Part shown: piece after piece, positions 26,767-33,411 of the stretch
Position numbering within the stretch: position 1 is the stretch's first letter
Layout: each line of letters begins with the position of its first letter
Assembly (NCBI GenBank): GCA_900540185.1
Contig: UQFH01000004.1
Location: forward strand, 88,582 to 152,581
DNA length: 64,000 nt
Direction of reading: 5' to 3'
Source of the DNA: an uncultured Eubacteriales bacterium
GTDB taxonomy: Bacteria; Bacillota; Clostridia; Tissierellales; Peptoniphilaceae
Translations under genes and position numbers: made by a program
The notes under the pieces: generated by a model
Databases searched by the model: none
What the model saw: only the letters and a program-made list of their open reading frames with translations
Told to the model about the DNA's origin: nothing

Positions 26767-27231
26767 ATGGTTGATGACAAAGTCTTCATGAAAGAAGCTC
26801 TAAAACAGGCAAAGAAGGCCTATGAAAAAAATGAAATTCCAATCGGCGCCGTTCTTGTAAAAGACGGCAAAATTATTGCACGCGGCAGAAACTCCGTCAT
26901 TGAAAAAAACGATATGACTTCGCACGCAGAGATAAACGCTCTTAGAAAAGCGGGAAAAAAATTGGAAAACTATCGCCTTCCGGGACTCACGCTCTACACA
27001 ACTCTTGAGCCATGCTCAATGTGTGCAGGCGCAATCATCGAATCGAGAATAGAAAGAATCGTGATTGGAGCTCTCGACCCGAAAAGGGGCGCCGTGATTT
27101 CAAATCTTGAACTCACAAAATCAACCGTCTCGAATACCGACATCGCCGTTACATCCGGCGTCATGGAAAAAGAATGCCTCGAAATCATACAGGAATTCTT
27201 TAGGGAACTGCGAGAAAGAAAAAAGAAATAA
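26767..27231 (+). CDS. tadA: tRNA-specific adenosine deaminase
   Basis: A 154-residue zinc deaminase that converts A34 to inosine in the anticodon of tRNA-Arg(ACG). The zinc and catalytic residues are in TSHAEINAL (His, Glu) and TLEPCSMCAGA (two Cys). The ATG at 26767 has no ribosome site and follows the promoter so closely that the mRNA is probably leaderless. It ends 4 bases before tRNA-Ser(CGA), so the two are likely co-transcribed. The usual Firmicute neighbour dnaX is absent. Confidence 0.9.
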   Translation: MVDDKVFMKEALKQAKKAYEKNEIPIGAVLVKDGKIIARGRNSVIEKNDMTSHAEINALRKAGKKLENYRLPGLTLYTTLEPCSMCAGAIIESRIERIVIGALDPKRGAVISNLELTKSTVSNTDIAVTSGVMEKECLEIIQEFFRELRERKKK

Positions 27232-27235
27232 GAAT

Positions 27236-27324
27236 GGAAAAGTACCGAAGTGGTCGTAACGGGGCGCTCTCGAAAAGCGTTTGCGGGCAACCGCACGTGG
27301 GTTCGAATCCCACCTTTTCCGCCA
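27236..27324 (+). tRNA. tRNA-Ser (anticodon CGA)
   Basis: Acceptor stem GGAAAAG/CTTTTCC, anticodon loop CTCGAAA (anticodon CGA, reading UCG), a class II variable arm (TTGCGGGCAACCGCA), T loop GGTTCGAATCC, discriminator G and encoded CCA (27322-27324). Its 3' 12-15 bases recur four times downstream. Confidence 0.95.
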
Positions 27325-27327
27325 ATT

Positions 27328-27363
27328 AGCGAAATAGACCTCCTTTTGGATGTCTATTTTGCT
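27328..27363 (+). terminator. Hairpin after tRNA-Ser(CGA)
   Basis: A 12-bp stem (AGCGAAATAGAC/GTCTATTTTGCT, one wobble) with a 12-base loop directly after the tRNA. There is no T run beyond the stem, so it could be a terminator or a processing stop. Confidence 0.55.
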
Positions 27364-27369
27364 ATCGCG

Positions 27370-27456
27370 AAGGTGGGATTCGAACGCCGAGCATTTCCCG
27401 AGCGAATAGCGAGGAAAAAGAAATGCGAGGCCGGACGATTAACCCCCACCTTTTCC
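27370..27456. repeat. tRNA-tail hairpin repeat, unit 1
   Basis: Begins with the inverse complement of the tRNA-Ser T arm/acceptor (AAGGTGGGATTCGAAC) and ends with the direct tRNA 3' sequence CCCACCTTTTCC (27445-27456). In between, GAGCATTTC and GAAATGCGAGGC pair, so the whole unit can fold into one long hairpin. The core GAAATGCGAGGCCGGACGAT is shared with units 2-4. Confidence 0.8.
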
Positions 27457-27469
27457 ATTTTTTAAAGGA

Positions 27470-27676
27470 AGGTGGGATTCTCTCCGAAGATTGTTGTTCT
27501 CAATCGGACTTCGCTTCGCTCGTTCTCTTGTACAACAAATTGCGTTAGTCCTACTAGCCGACCGAGCTTCCCTACGGTCGCTCTCTTGGGTTAGGACTTA
27601 AACGCCGAGCATTTCCTTAAGCGACGCGAGAAATCAGAAATGCGAGGCCGGACGATAAAATACCCACCTTTTCCGC
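27470..27676. repeat. tRNA-tail hairpin repeat, unit 2 with an inserted hairpin
   Basis: Starts with AGGTGGGATTC (inverse tRNA tail), carries an extra segment (about 27480-27600) with its own hairpin (AGTCCTA...TTAGGACTT enclosing GACCGAGC...CGGTCGCTC), and then the common core from 27602 ending in CCCACCTTTTCCGC (27663-27676). Confidence 0.75.
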
Positions 27677-27688
27677 TTTTTTAATAAA

Positions 27689-27775
27689 ATAGGATTCGGC
27701 GCCAAGCATTTCCTTAAGCGTTTAGCGAGGAATCAGAAATGCGAGGCCGGACGATTGGTACCCACCTTTTCCGCC
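27689..27775. repeat. tRNA-tail hairpin repeat, unit 3
   Basis: ATAGGATTCGGCGCCAAGC leads into GCATTTCCTTAAGCG...GAAATGCGAGGCCGG and ends in CCCACCTTTTCCGCC (27761-27775), identical to the last bases of tRNA-Ser(CGA). Confidence 0.8.
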
Positions 27776-27784
27776 TTTTTAAAA

Positions 27785-27866
27785 ATAGGATTCGGCGCCA
27801 AGCATTTCCTTAAGCGTCAGCGAGAAAAAAGAAATGCGAGGCCGGACGATTAACCCCCACCTTTTC
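27785..27866. repeat. tRNA-tail hairpin repeat, unit 4
   Basis: Nearly identical to unit 3 up to the loop and ends in CCCACCTTTTC (27856-27866). It closes the array; beyond it the sequence turns AT-rich. Confidence 0.8.
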
Positions 27867-27943
27867 AGATAATTTTCTTTTTTCTAATTTTAAAACTTTT
27901 AATCCACCAAAATACATAACTTTAATCTTTCCACAAAATATTT

Positions 27944-27971
27944 TTGTGTTTACGCACATAAGTGATATAAT
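27944..27971 (+). promoter_or_regulatory. Promoter of the rhuM pseudogene
   Basis: Extended -10 TGATATAAT (TATAAT at 27966-27971) with a TTGTGT-like -35 at 27944-27949 (16-bp spacing), 38 bases before the ATG. Confidence 0.55.
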
Positions 27972-28008
27972 ACTTATATATGGTTTTCTAAATTAAATGG
28001 AGGAAATT

Positions 28009-29078
28009 ATGAAAAGAGAAATTGAGCAATATAAAAATAACTACGAAATCGAAATCAGATCTTCCGCAGCGGAGTATTTAACTTTTATTGCTGCCACCGG
28101 TGACGACGAAGACTCGATTGAAATCAGATATGAAGACGAGAACATTTGGCTAACACAAAAGATGATGGCGACGCTTTATGATGTTAGTGTTTCGACAATA
28201 AATGAACATCTAAAAATATTTTTGATGATATGGAATTGCAGGAAGAAGCAACTATTAGGAATTTCCTAATAGTTCAAAAAGAAGGTTCTAGAAATGTTTC
28301 AAGAGAAACAAAACACTATAATCTTCAAGCAATAATTGCTGTCGGTTTCAAAGTTAATAACGAACGTGCGGTTCAATTTAGAAAATGGGCCAACCAAATT
28401 GTAAAGGACTATACTATAAAAGGCTGGGCAATGGATGATGAAAGGCTGAAAAACTCAGGAACCAAACTCACAAAAGATTATTTCGAAAAATTACTTGTAA
28501 AGATTCGTGAAATAAGGATGTCCGAAAGAAGATTTTACCAAAAAATCACTGACATCTACGCCACATCCTTGGACTATGCCCCGTCTGCAAAAGCAACAAA
28601 AAGGTTTTTTGCCGCCGTTCAAAACAAACTCCACTATGCCGTGCACGGCAAAACTGCAGCGGAACTTATAATGGATAGAGCGAATCACGAGAGCGAAAAT
28701 ATGGGACTTACCACTTGGGAAGGATCACCTTGTTCAAAAATACATAACTACGATGTTCTAAATCCAATAAACTATCTAAACGAAAAAGAACTTAACCAAA
28801 TGCAAAGAATTGTTTCTGCATATCTTGATATGGCGGAGCTTCAAGCAGAAAGAAATATCCCGATGACAATGGAAGATTGGGAGAAAAGATTGAGCGGATT
28901 CTTGCGACTTTGGGACAAAGAAATATTAAATGACGCCGGAAAAGTCACCGCCGCCCTTGCAAAAGAGCACGCGGAAAGTGAATTTGAAAAATATAGAATT
29001 ATACAAGATAGACTTTATAAAAGCGATTTCGACAAATTTCTTGAGCTGGAAAATATAGCCGAAAACAAAGATAAATAA
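28009..29078 (+). pseudogene. RhuM-family protein gene broken by a single-base frameshift
   Basis: The first 67 codons encode the RhuM N-terminus (IEIRYEDENIWLTQKMMATL, then a helix-turn-helix-like SVSTINEHLK). The frame then breaks at a run of five A near 28212; one extra A would restore HLKNIFDDMELQEEATIRNF and join the second frame, which continues through NLQAIIAVGFKVNNERAVQF, the KWANQIVKDYTIKG segment and the C-terminal helices to 29078. RhuM proteins are common on islands and prophages; function is poorly known. GGAGG precedes the ATG at 28009. All other parts look intact, so the lesion is recent or the shift is programmed. Confidence 0.85.
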
Positions 29079-29080
29079 AC

Positions 29081-29110
29081 AGAGAGGCATTTTTTTCCTC
29101 TCTTTTATTT
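29081..29110. terminator. Bidirectional terminator between rhuM and abiEii
   Basis: AGAGAGG/CCTCTCT stem with a 9-base loop, flanked by A-rich and T-rich tails. It overlaps the last codons of the minus-strand toxin gene. Confidence 0.75.
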
Positions 29111-29947
29111 TGCATTTATCCTTTTTGAAATTGCATCTAGAGCATCAATAACACTTTCAAAATCCAAATTACTAATGTACATATTTTCTTTAAGATATAA
29201 TTCCCATAATTTTTTTAAATAAGAGTCACCTTTTATATCATCTATTATTTCTGCATACTCTGCCATCAATTCTAAGCTATTTCTTCTAGTTGACGTTCTA
29301 TTAATAGCTGCTTTTAATACTGTGTAATCTATCTCTTCTTTCTTCAAATTATACAGAGCATAAATATCATAAAAATCCCTCATCCTAGTAGTAGCAATAT
29401 TTCTTTTAATTACGCTCTCATATTTTTCTGCCAATATTGTTTCCAATGGATATGCCATTACTTTTATATTCTCGTCACCAAAAATACAGGGATAAGAGTA
29501 CTCTATTTCTCTAGGAGTTATTGCATCTCCTGTAGTTACATCAAGCTTCATTGGATTCTTAATTTTACCTACATTTCCAATTAATGATACTCTAAAATTT
29601 TCATAATCATCAGATTCCCTAATATGTTCAATTTTCTGTATTTCAAATTTTATACCATCACCAACATCTTCATTTATAATTTCATTCACTACTATTTTTA
29701 TCTCTTTTTCGCTAAGATGTATACCCTTGATTGTCGCATCCACATCCATTGTGGTTCTGTTTTCAATTCCAATCAAAGACGATATTAGAAAACCTCCCTT
29801 AATTACAAAATTACTCCTATATTTTGACAAAGATAGTCTTTCTAGAAATCTTTCAAAAAAATACATCTGTAAAACTTCTTGTGAGCTCAACTTGTTTTTT
29901 TGTGATAAATTCCTTATCTTCCCCTTTATACTTTCTATATTAATCAC
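29105..29947 (-). CDS. abiEii: AbiEii-type nucleotidyltransferase toxin
   Basis: A 280-residue type IV toxin. The DNA polymerase beta-like nucleotidyltransferase fold shows FVIKGGFLISSL (GG motif), TTMDVDATIKG (D-x-D metal site) and, later, KLDVTTGDAI and PLETILAEKYESVIKR. AbiEii proteins are thought to block tRNAs or growth by adding nucleotides, giving abortive phage defence. It overlaps the antitoxin gene by 4 bases. The length matches the family. Confidence 0.9.
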   Translation of the reverse strand: MINIESIKGKIRNLSQKNKLSSQEVLQMYFFERFLERLSLSKYRSNFVIKGGFLISSLIGIENRTTMDVDATIKGIHLSEKEIKIVVNEIINEDVGDGIKFEIQKIEHIRESDDYENFRVSLIGNVGKIKNPMKLDVTTGDAITPREIEYSYPCIFGDENIKVMAYPLETILAEKYESVIKRNIATTRMRDFYDIYALYNLKKEEIDYTVLKAAINRTSTRRNSLELMAEYAEIIDDIKGDSYLKKLWELYLKENMYISNLDFESVIDALDAISKRINAK

Positions 29948-30531
29948 GACAAAACCTCCATATACATCCTGACTTTGTCTTCAATTTTAAATATTCTGCT
30001 ATACTTTATAAGTCGTCTTAAATTTCTATTTGAAGATTTAAAATACCTTGTGAGACCTTCTGTGAAAATTTGCTTATCGATATTTTTTCTATCAATTATA
30101 ATATCACAAATAGTTCTATCGATATCATAAATCGGAACGATATTTCCCTGTGGTGATTTTATTTCCGTCTTTCCAATTTCATAAAATTCTTTTTTTACAT
30201 AATGAACCTGCAAATCCGGAAACCTCTGTTTAATATGACTCGCATTATAACCTTGAGGTACAGAGATATGAAATACATTCGGAGTTCTATCTGATAAATC
30301 ATGAAGATATAAAGCTGTATTGTACGAAAAAACAATTCGCTTACTTCCTGACGAAATTAAAACAAAATCATCCGTTATTCCCCCATTTAATTGATAAACC
30401 CCTGGTCTTAATCTTTCAAGCTTTCCTGTCCTTGCTAATTCTGACAAATTATGTCTACCAAAGCCAAGTTTTGCAGCTTCTCTATTTGTTATTATTCTAT
30501 TTTCACTTATATATTTTTTTAATATATCCAT
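29944..30531 (-). CDS. abiEi: AbiEi-type antitoxin and autoregulator
   Basis: A 195-residue antitoxin. The N-terminal winged helix (REAAKLGFGRHNLSELARTG) is followed by RLRPGVYQLNG and the C-terminal antitoxin domain (SYNTALYLHDLSDRTPNVFHIS). AbiEi proteins counter AbiEii and repress their own promoter. The ATG at 30531 follows a GGGGTGAG ribosome site and lies just beyond a large inverted repeat; the frame is open further upstream but would pass through that operator. Intact, unlike the genes on both sides. Confidence 0.9.
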   Translation of the reverse strand: MDILKKYISENRIITNREAAKLGFGRHNLSELARTGKLERLRPGVYQLNGGITDDFVLISSGSKRIVFSYNTALYLHDLSDRTPNVFHISVPQGYNASHIKQRFPDLQVHYVKKEFYEIGKTEIKSPQGNIVPIYDIDRTICDIIIDRKNIDKQIFTEGLTRYFKSSNRNLRRLIKYSRIFKIEDKVRMYMEVLS

Positions 30532-30545
30532 ATTCTCACCCCTCA

Positions 30546-30589
30546 TTACATTTTCGCTTTTATTATAACATATAAAAGCGAAAATGTAA
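30546..30589 (-). promoter_or_regulatory. abiE promoter within a perfect 18-bp inverted repeat
   Basis: Two arms of 18 identical bases (TTACATTTTCGCTTTTAT and its complement, at 30546-30563 and 30572-30589) are separated by 8 bases. The minus-strand TATAAT (30562-30567, with upstream TG) overlaps the arms, so a bound AbiEi dimer would block RNA polymerase. Confidence 0.85.
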
Positions 30590-30644
30590 ATAATGAATCT
30601 TAAAATAATAATATAGCTCAAAATCATTACAACCAAATTCAAAT

Positions 30645-30684
30645 AAAAAGAACCTGCAAAATAATTTTCACAGGTTCCCTTTTA
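30645..30684. terminator. Bidirectional terminator between abiE and the hsdR remnant
   Basis: GAACCTG (30650-30656) pairs with CAGGTTC (30671-30677) with A- and T-rich flanks. It would end leftward transcription from the hsdR remnant before the abiE promoter. Confidence 0.7.
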
Positions 30685-30714
30685 TTCTTTTATATTTCTC
30701 AAAAATCTATTTTC

Positions 30715-30890
30715 CTACAACCCCACAAAAACCTCCACAAGATTTTGTACTTTATAAAGCACTTCTTCTTTTTTCTTTTCTCTTGCGCCTTTCCGTCTTG
30801 ATGTAGATGGTAATATACTGTCGTGTTCTTCGCCATTGTTTTCGGCAAAGCCTTCGGCTATAGATTTATTTTATAAATTTTTCTGCATTA
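30715..30890 (-). pseudogene. C-terminal remnant of a type I restriction subunit (hsdR), copy 1
   Basis: On the minus strand a readable tail GFAENNGEEHDSILPSTSRR, then KGAREKKKEEVLYKVQNLV and EVFVGL, ends in TAG at 30715-30717. The pattern 'ILPPxSR...KK...F.G(I/L)' is that of HsdR C-termini. Upstream (to about 30890) only a fragment FIK then a stop can be read. A second copy lies at 33.0-33.3 kb. The hsdR assignment is from memory of the family tail and needs a profile search. Confidence 0.5.
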
Positions 30891-30998
30891 AAACAAAATA
30901 TAAAACCCTCCTATCAAAATTACATAAATAATAAAGACCACACGCCGCTTACTTTAAAGATATTATACCGTATAAAAAATAAATATGATAACCCCAAT

Positions 30999-31028
30999 AA
31001 AAAATGAGGCTCCAGCCCCATTTTTATT
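30999..31028 (-). terminator. Terminator of the DUF488 gene
   Basis: On the minus strand ATGGGGCT/AGCCTCAT with a 2-base loop, followed by TTTTTTATT, about 50 bases after the DUF488 stop. Confidence 0.7.
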
Positions 31029-31075
31029 TTATCAAAGCAACTAATAAGTTTTAGTAGTTGATGATTTCAATTAAA

Positions 31076-31435
31076 TTACTCTTGCAAAAATTTTTTCAAA
31101 ACCTGGACATGATTAATCTCTGGATCCTTGGCTGCGTAAATCAAAATTGCATTCTCAGTTTTTAAAATGTTTTTTACATGGATTTTAAATTTTTCCGCTT
31201 CAGGGTTTCCCTCCAGCTCTTCCAAATAAAGTTTTGAAAATTTTTCAAAGTTTTCCGCCTTATGTGCAAAAAATTTTCTTATTTGTGTAGAAGGCGTAAT
31301 CTCTTTTGCCCATTCAAAGGGCTCTAAACTTTCTTTTTTAATTCCCCTGGGCCAGAGCCTGTCGACCAAGATTCTCCTGCCTTGGCAAGTATCATCTATA
31401 TCATAGGCCCTGATCATTATTAATTTTCCAGCCAT
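31076..31435 (-). CDS. DUF488 family protein
   Basis: About 119 residues matching the DUF488 core: RAYDIDDTCQGRRILVDRLW, then PRGIKKESL, IRKFFAHKAENFEKF and ILIYAAKDPEINHVQVL. The family is widespread, sometimes mislabelled as a methyltransferase; its function is not known. The ATG at 31435 follows AAGGA; a longer start at 31480 would run into the degV remnant. It stands alone between decayed genes, probably a cargo gene of the island. Confidence 0.8.
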   Translation of the reverse strand: MAGKLIMIRAYDIDDTCQGRRILVDRLWPRGIKKESLEPFEWAKEITPSTQIRKFFAHKAENFEKFSKLYLEELEGNPEAEKFKIHVKNILKTENAILIYAAKDPEINHVQVLKKFLQE

Positions 31436-31460
31436 ATATTCATATCCTTTGCTTATCATC

Positions 31461-31570
31461 TTATAATTTATAATAGGCAATGCCCAACAAACCCCGGCCT
31501 GTGTGTACTGCTAGTGTTGGTGCGATCTGCTCTTCAACGTAAATCTTTGCTCGATCAACTTCACAATTTT
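31461..31570 (-). pseudogene. degV C-terminal remnant
   Basis: On the minus strand the frame reads CEVDRAKIYVEEQIAPTLAV then HTGRGLLGIAYYKL and a TAA stop at 31461. The 'VxxHTGPGxxGIAY' ending is typical of DegV fatty-acid-binding proteins. The rest of the gene is missing; upstream the sequence to 31782 is AT-rich with no coding signal. Confidence 0.5.
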
Positions 31571-31782
31571 TTAATAATAAATTAAAACAATTGCTCCCTT
31601 ACTTATTTTCTCTTTTTGTATCATATATATCCTTACAAACCAGCCCGGATATTTAATCTAGAATTATTAATTTCTTCATTATCTTGAATCGCTTTAACTG
31701 AAATTATCTTCTTCTGTGTTCCCATTATTAACATTATACAAACAATATTTAACTTTATCTGTATTAACAATATTAATAGTAT
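31571..31782. other. AT-rich spacer without gene
   Basis: About 210 bases between the degV remnant and the EamA gene. I see no promoter, repeat or readable frame in it. Confidence 0.6.
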
Positions 31783-32838
31783 TTATACTTCATATTTATG
31801 TGCTGCAATATGCTCATCACTGAACAAAAAATCTGCGTGATTATGATTGTGCGTCTCCTCATTTATAAAATGAGAATGCTCATGCAAATGAGTAATAATA
31901 TGTTTGTGCGTTACTCCGTCATGTGTATGAACAATTGTATGAGTGTGCGAATGCAAATGTTGTTTAATTAAAGTGTCATATACGACAAATGCAGTTCCAA
32001 TAATCATAAATAATAAACCGGCATAATACATATTATTTAATTTTTCGCCATTTATTAAAAATGATAAAAATGTCCCTACAAACGGTGCCACTGCATAATA
32101 AGCACTTGTTTTAGCCGCCCCTAATTCTCTCTGTGCTCTTATATAAAGAAAGATACTGAGGCCGTAAGATATAAATCCCAACAACAAAATAAAAGCAATA
32201 TATTTCGCCGCAGGTACTTCCTCTCCTATAATCAATGCAATAGCAAGTGAACCTCCACCTGAAAAAATTCCCTTCAGCAGAACAATCTGATAAGTGCTTT
32301 TCTCAGAAATTTTTCTCGTGCAATTGTTTTCAAGACCCCAACAGCATGTTGCAAGAATTACGAAAAACGATCCGACGGAAAATTTAAAACTGCCACTGCC
32401 TTCAAATGAAAGTAAAATACTCGAAAAAGTAATAAACCAAATCGCCGTCCACAGTCTTTTAGAAACTTTTTCTTCAAATAAAATCAAGGCAATGAGAGTC
32501 GTTGAAACTATTTCAAAATTTCCAAGAAGAGACGCGTTCGATGCCGTTCCGAGACTTATCCCAAGCATTAAAAATATCGGTGCCGCAATATCCAAAACCA
32601 CCATTCCAATGGCATAAATAAAGTCGTCACTTGAAAGTCTATCCGACTTTTCTTCATATTTATAATTAAATAAATACATAAAGCCGACGCCTAGACCGGC
32701 ACCAATATACAAAAACGCCGCCATAAATGTCGGCGAAACATGCTCCAATAACAATTTTGAAAAAGGTGTATTGATTGCATAAAAAACAGCCGCCAGCAGT
32801 GCTAAAAAAATCGCCCATAATCTACTTTCACTTTTCAA
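31783..32838 (-). CDS. EamA/DMT-family transporter with a histidine-rich C-terminal tail
   Basis: A 351-residue protein with ten predicted membrane helices in two EamA repeats (INTPFSKLLLEHVSPTFMAA in the first; ELGAAKTSAYYAVAPFVGTF in the second). The last 60 residues are a cytoplasm-facing tail with about 20 histidines (HLHSHTHTIVHTHDGVTHKH, then HNHNH), suggesting metal sensing or binding. DMT transporters move metabolites or drugs; substrate unknown. The start is TTG at 32838 with a GGGGGA site. It lies between two hsdR remnants, so it is likely island cargo. Confidence 0.82.
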   Translation of the reverse strand: MKSESRLWAIFLALLAAVFYAINTPFSKLLLEHVSPTFMAAFLYIGAGLGVGFMYLFNYKYEEKSDRLSSDDFIYAIGMVVLDIAAPIFLMLGISLGTASNASLLGNFEIVSTTLIALILFEEKVSKRLWTAIWFITFSSILLSFEGSGSFKFSVGSFFVILATCCWGLENNCTRKISEKSTYQIVLLKGIFSGGGSLAIALIIGEEVPAAKYIAFILLLGFISYGLSIFLYIRAQRELGAAKTSAYYAVAPFVGTFLSFLINGEKLNNMYYAGLLFMIIGTAFVVYDTLIKQHLHSHTHTIVHTHDGVTHKHIITHLHEHSHFINEETHNHNHADFLFSDEHIAAHKYEV

Positions 32839-32900
32839 AAATATATCCCCCTATAATAAATTGATTACTGTTTAATCCATTTTTAGCTTTGTAAAAGTTG

Positions 32901-32921
32901 TATTTTTCATCATGAAAAATA
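32901..32921. promoter_or_regulatory. Perfect palindrome upstream of the EamA gene
   Basis: TATTTTTCAT-C-ATGAAAAATA, a perfect 10-bp inverted repeat about 65 bases upstream of the transporter start. It has the form of a dimeric repressor operator; no regulator gene is adjacent. Confidence 0.5.
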
Positions 32922-33025
32922 GTAGAATTAAAAAATCTTAAATATTGGAAGAAAATACTCCCCTATTTCAATTATATCATAAATCAAAAAATTACACGAC
33001 TATTCCACGATAAAAACAAGACTAT

Positions 33026-33282
33026 CTAAAGCCCGACAAAAACCTCCACAAGATTTTGTATTTTAAAAAGCACTTCCGCCTTCTTCTTTTCTCTTGCTCC
33101 TTTCCGTCTTGAAGTCGGCGGAATTATACCGTCGAGTTCATCCCCGTTATTTTCAGCAAATCTTCTCGAAATCTATTTTTCAATAAATCTCTTTGCATTT
33201 TCGTTAAGATTTTCCTCGACTATTAAATCATTGATACTTTTAATTTGTTCTTCGATTTTTAATCTTGTTTGTTGCCTGTTCT
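33026..33282 (-). pseudogene. C-terminal remnant of a type I restriction subunit (hsdR), copy 2
   Basis: On the minus strand two readable pieces in one frame: QTRLKIEEQIKSINDLIVEE followed by NLNENAKRFIEK, an in-frame TAG, then ISRRFAENNGDELDGIIPPT, SRRKGAREKKKAEVLFKIQN and LVEVFVGL ending in TAG at 33026-33028. The tail matches copy 1 in most residues. A single base change (TCG to TAG) explains the internal stop. The rest of hsdR and any hsdM/hsdS are absent. Confidence 0.55.
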
Positions 33283-33411
33283 ATTTTTTATGTATCTGTT
33301 TTATTTTGTTCCATGCTTTTCGGCATTTTTTATATTACTCCTCTCCTGTTTTTTTCTTTTCAATTCTGGTAAATCTATAGATATACATTAGTTTATCGGG
33401 GAGATGATTTT

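Noticed and set aside
27250..27465. Plus-strand frame starting in tRNA-Ser(CGA)
   Set aside because: It begins within the tRNA and covers the hairpin repeat; no ribosome site.
27369..27866. CRISPR array
   Set aside because: Only four irregular units, each an imperfect hairpin ending in tRNA tail sequence, with no unique spacers of constant length and no cas genes.
30532..30642. N-terminal extension of abiEi
   Set aside because: It would be encoded by the promoter and operator repeat; the ATG at 30531 has a ribosome site and begins the winged helix.
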